A program made the translations under genes and the position numbers. A stretch of 64,000 bases of DNA, from the NCBI GenBank assembly GCA_023630585.1, contig CM042560.1:7033501-7097500 (forward strand). Direction: 5' to 3'. A model generated the notes under the pieces. It saw only the letters and a program-made list of their open reading frames with translations, was not told the DNA's origin and made no database searches. Source of the DNA: Cranoglanis bouderius. Taxonomy: Eukaryota > Chordata > Actinopteri > Siluriformes > Cranoglanididae. Positions 62,410 through 64,000 of this stretch are shown piece by piece. How positions within the stretch are numbered: position 1 is the stretch's first letter; every line of letters begins with the position of its first letter.

Positions 62410-62461
62410 ATGTCTAATCAAGGGGCGAGGAGAAATGGTCCAGTGAAACTGCGGCTCACAG
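62410..62461 (+). CDS. smurf2: smurf2 first coding exon (E3 ubiquitin ligase), rest outside window
   Basis: The ATG opens MSNQGARRNGPVKLRLT and the exon ends with one extra base before donor GTAAGT. Human SMURF2 begins MSNPGGRRNGPVKLRLT and continues V, which fits the split G|TN codon; SMURF1 differs at this point (NGSSIKIRLT). SMURF2 is a HECT-type E3 ligase that targets SMAD and TGF-beta receptor signalling; this exon covers only the start of the C2 domain. The rest of the C2, WW and HECT parts are not in the window, because intron 1 runs past 64000. Confidence 0.93.
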
Positions 62462-64000
62462 GTAAGTTCATCAAATGTTTACAATTTTACATTTTATATA
62501 ATCCATAAAATACATGTAGTTTATTTACAAAACCTTCACTATAGACGCTGAACAGTACGAATTTAGCACTAAACATCGTGAAGCAGTCTTACGTGTTGAT
62601 ATAGTTGCTGAATAATGTATTTTAAACATCCACAGATAAGACTTCTGGCGATATAAGCAACTTTTTTAAGTTCCTTGAACATTACGTCATCAGAAAATTG
62701 TGCCAGCTTTTACTTTTAGTTGCTAAATAAAGGTTTTTGTCTACCGTGTTCACACTAAGACGGAGATAAGCATTACATCACTGTCCTCAGTTTAGCTGGT
62801 TAGCTGTTGTTACGGTGTGCTACGTGGTATCCAGGGGCGTGGCCTCATGAGTGGCACTTTGGGGTGGCTGTTGCCACCCTGAAATAAATCCTGCCACCCT
62901 AATTGGCAACCCACCGCTTTATTACTGCTCTGCATTTAACGTAGAGTTAAAGAATCATGGTTTAACTCACTATTTTTGTGTTGTTCACCAAATCCCATGA
63001 ACTGTAATACCAAAAAAGTCAAAAGGTGGGACGGTGGCTTAGCGGTTAGCTCGTTTGCCTTGTACCTCTGGATGGTTGGGGGTTTGAATCACCTGTGTGC
63101 GTGGAGTTTGCATGTTCTCCCCGTGCTTCGGGGGTTTCCTCCGGGTACTCCAATTTCCTCCCACTGTCCAGAGACATGCATTGTAGGCTGATTGGTGTCT
63201 CTAAATTGTCTGTAGTGTGTGAATTGTGTCCTGCAATGGGTGTCCCGAGTCCCCTGGGATAGGCTTCAGGCTCCCCCATGACCCTGTGTAGGATAAGTGG
63301 TATGGAAAATGGATGGTTTCCTCCCAAATCTCCAAAAACATGCTGCTAGGTGGATTGCCCACTCTAAATTGGCCCTGTGGACCGGCATCTCATCCAGGCT
63401 GTATTCCCACCCCTGGGATAGGCTATAGATCCACTGCCACCCTGACCAGGGTAAAGCAGTTACAGAAAATCAATGAATGAATGTTTGTTTGAAACCGGTT
63501 GCAACTAGAGATGATTTCAAGCGATCTTGCGCTTCTGTCATTCTGTAGAAGAACATGGTTCATTTAATAAAGGACTATAAGTAAATATCCTTTCCTTCTT
63601 AGTAATTTTCCACTCTGTCATCTTTCCTCTTAAATACAGTTTTGTTGTAATTGTTTTTTTGTTTTGTTTTTTTTGTGTAGCTTTTTTTATGTAGCAGATG
63701 CTTTCATCCCAAGTGATTTATGAGAAGGCAATCCAGTCAGTTGAGAGTTAAGAGCTTTGTATTGAGGCCAATCAGTTAGTCTGTGTAAATCCTGGGATTT
63801 AACCTTAAAACCATCTGGTCACTTGGCACTGAGTGACCACTAGAGGCATTAACATTTATCTTTCATGTCTGATTATTCCATTTGTGGCATGCATGATATT
63901 TGTCTATCAGCAATGCATCATTTTCTACTCCACTGCAACCGAGTTAATGAGAGGTGAGGGTTAACGCCACAAAAGTTAGCTGTGTTAACACAGCACAGCA
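62462..64000 (+). other. smurf2 intron 1 (partial)
   Basis: No further smurf2 exon is visible. It contains the retroposons at 63027-63482 and a short repeat at about 63680-63730 (TAGCAGATGCTTTCATCCCA). The final 260 bases show nothing recognisable. Confidence 0.7.
63027..63482 (+). mobile_element. tRNA-derived SINE followed by a second tail copy
   Basis: The head has A-box-like GGCTTAGCGGTTAGCTCG and B-box-like GGTTTGAATCACC. The body has GTGTGCGTGGAGTTTGCATG, TTCTCCCCGTGC and TTTCCTCCGGGTACTCC, a sequence shared by many fish tRNA-SINEs with a LINE-related tail. From about 63316 a second tail follows (CCAAAAACATGCTGCTAGGT, CCACTGCCACCCTGACCAGG, TGAATGAATG). Open frames over it are not genes. 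Confidence 0.75.

Noticed and set aside
63046..63327. 93-aa minus-strand frame
   Set aside because: Antisense translation of a SINE.

Overview
The window is vertebrate nuclear DNA, almost certainly from a teleost fish. It holds large intron-split genes, vertebrate-type splice sites, many fish-type transposons (Tc1/mariner, hAT-like and foldback MITEs, tRNA-derived SINEs) and many microsatellites. A siluriform or other otophysan fish is my guess for the lineage; this rests only on the repeat content and is weak. No bacterial operon, CRISPR array or virus was seen.

Layout. (1) 145-23227, plus: the last 16 coding exons of bptf, the largest NURF chromatin-remodelling subunit. They encode 909 residues: Gln-rich linker, basic coiled-coil segment, two C-terminal PHD modules, bromodomain, stop. 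(2) About 23.2-34.6 kb: bptf 3'UTR, then an intergenic desert with two decayed Tc1 transposons, a diverged tandem duplication and a mariner-derived MITE. (3) 46859-34994, minus: a five-exon gene for a 383-residue secreted protein with an NTR-like C-terminal domain, the orthologue of human C17orf58. Its first intron carries one Tc1 element inserted inside another. (4) 49649-49721, minus: an intact tRNA-Arg(CCG). (5) 50490-60296, plus: a complete kpna2 (importin alpha-1) gene, 10 coding exons and 524 residues, with an untranslated first exon and a promoter with paired CCAAT boxes. (6) 60565-61421: a long foldback MITE just past the kpna2 poly(A) signal. (7) 62410-62461, plus: the first coding exon of smurf2, whose first intron runs off the window.

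All exon boundaries were read by hand from GT/AG sites, reading-frame phase and similarity to remembered human proteins. The summed exon lengths are exact multiples of three for bptf (2730 nt), the C17orf58-like gene (1152 nt) and kpna2 (1575 nt). The order and orientation bptf(+), C17orf58(-), tRNA-Arg(CCG), KPNA2(+) match human 17q24 as I remember it, so this is a conserved syntenic block. The genes have separate jobs (chromatin remodelling, an extracellular protein, nuclear import, ubiquitin ligation) and are not an operon.

I found no obviously new molecular system. The observations most worth following are the in-frame PHD cassette exon of bptf, CA repeats touching two bptf splice donors, a possible fish-specific 33-bp microexon, the syntenic tRNA gene, and several layered transposon insertions whose relative ages can be read.
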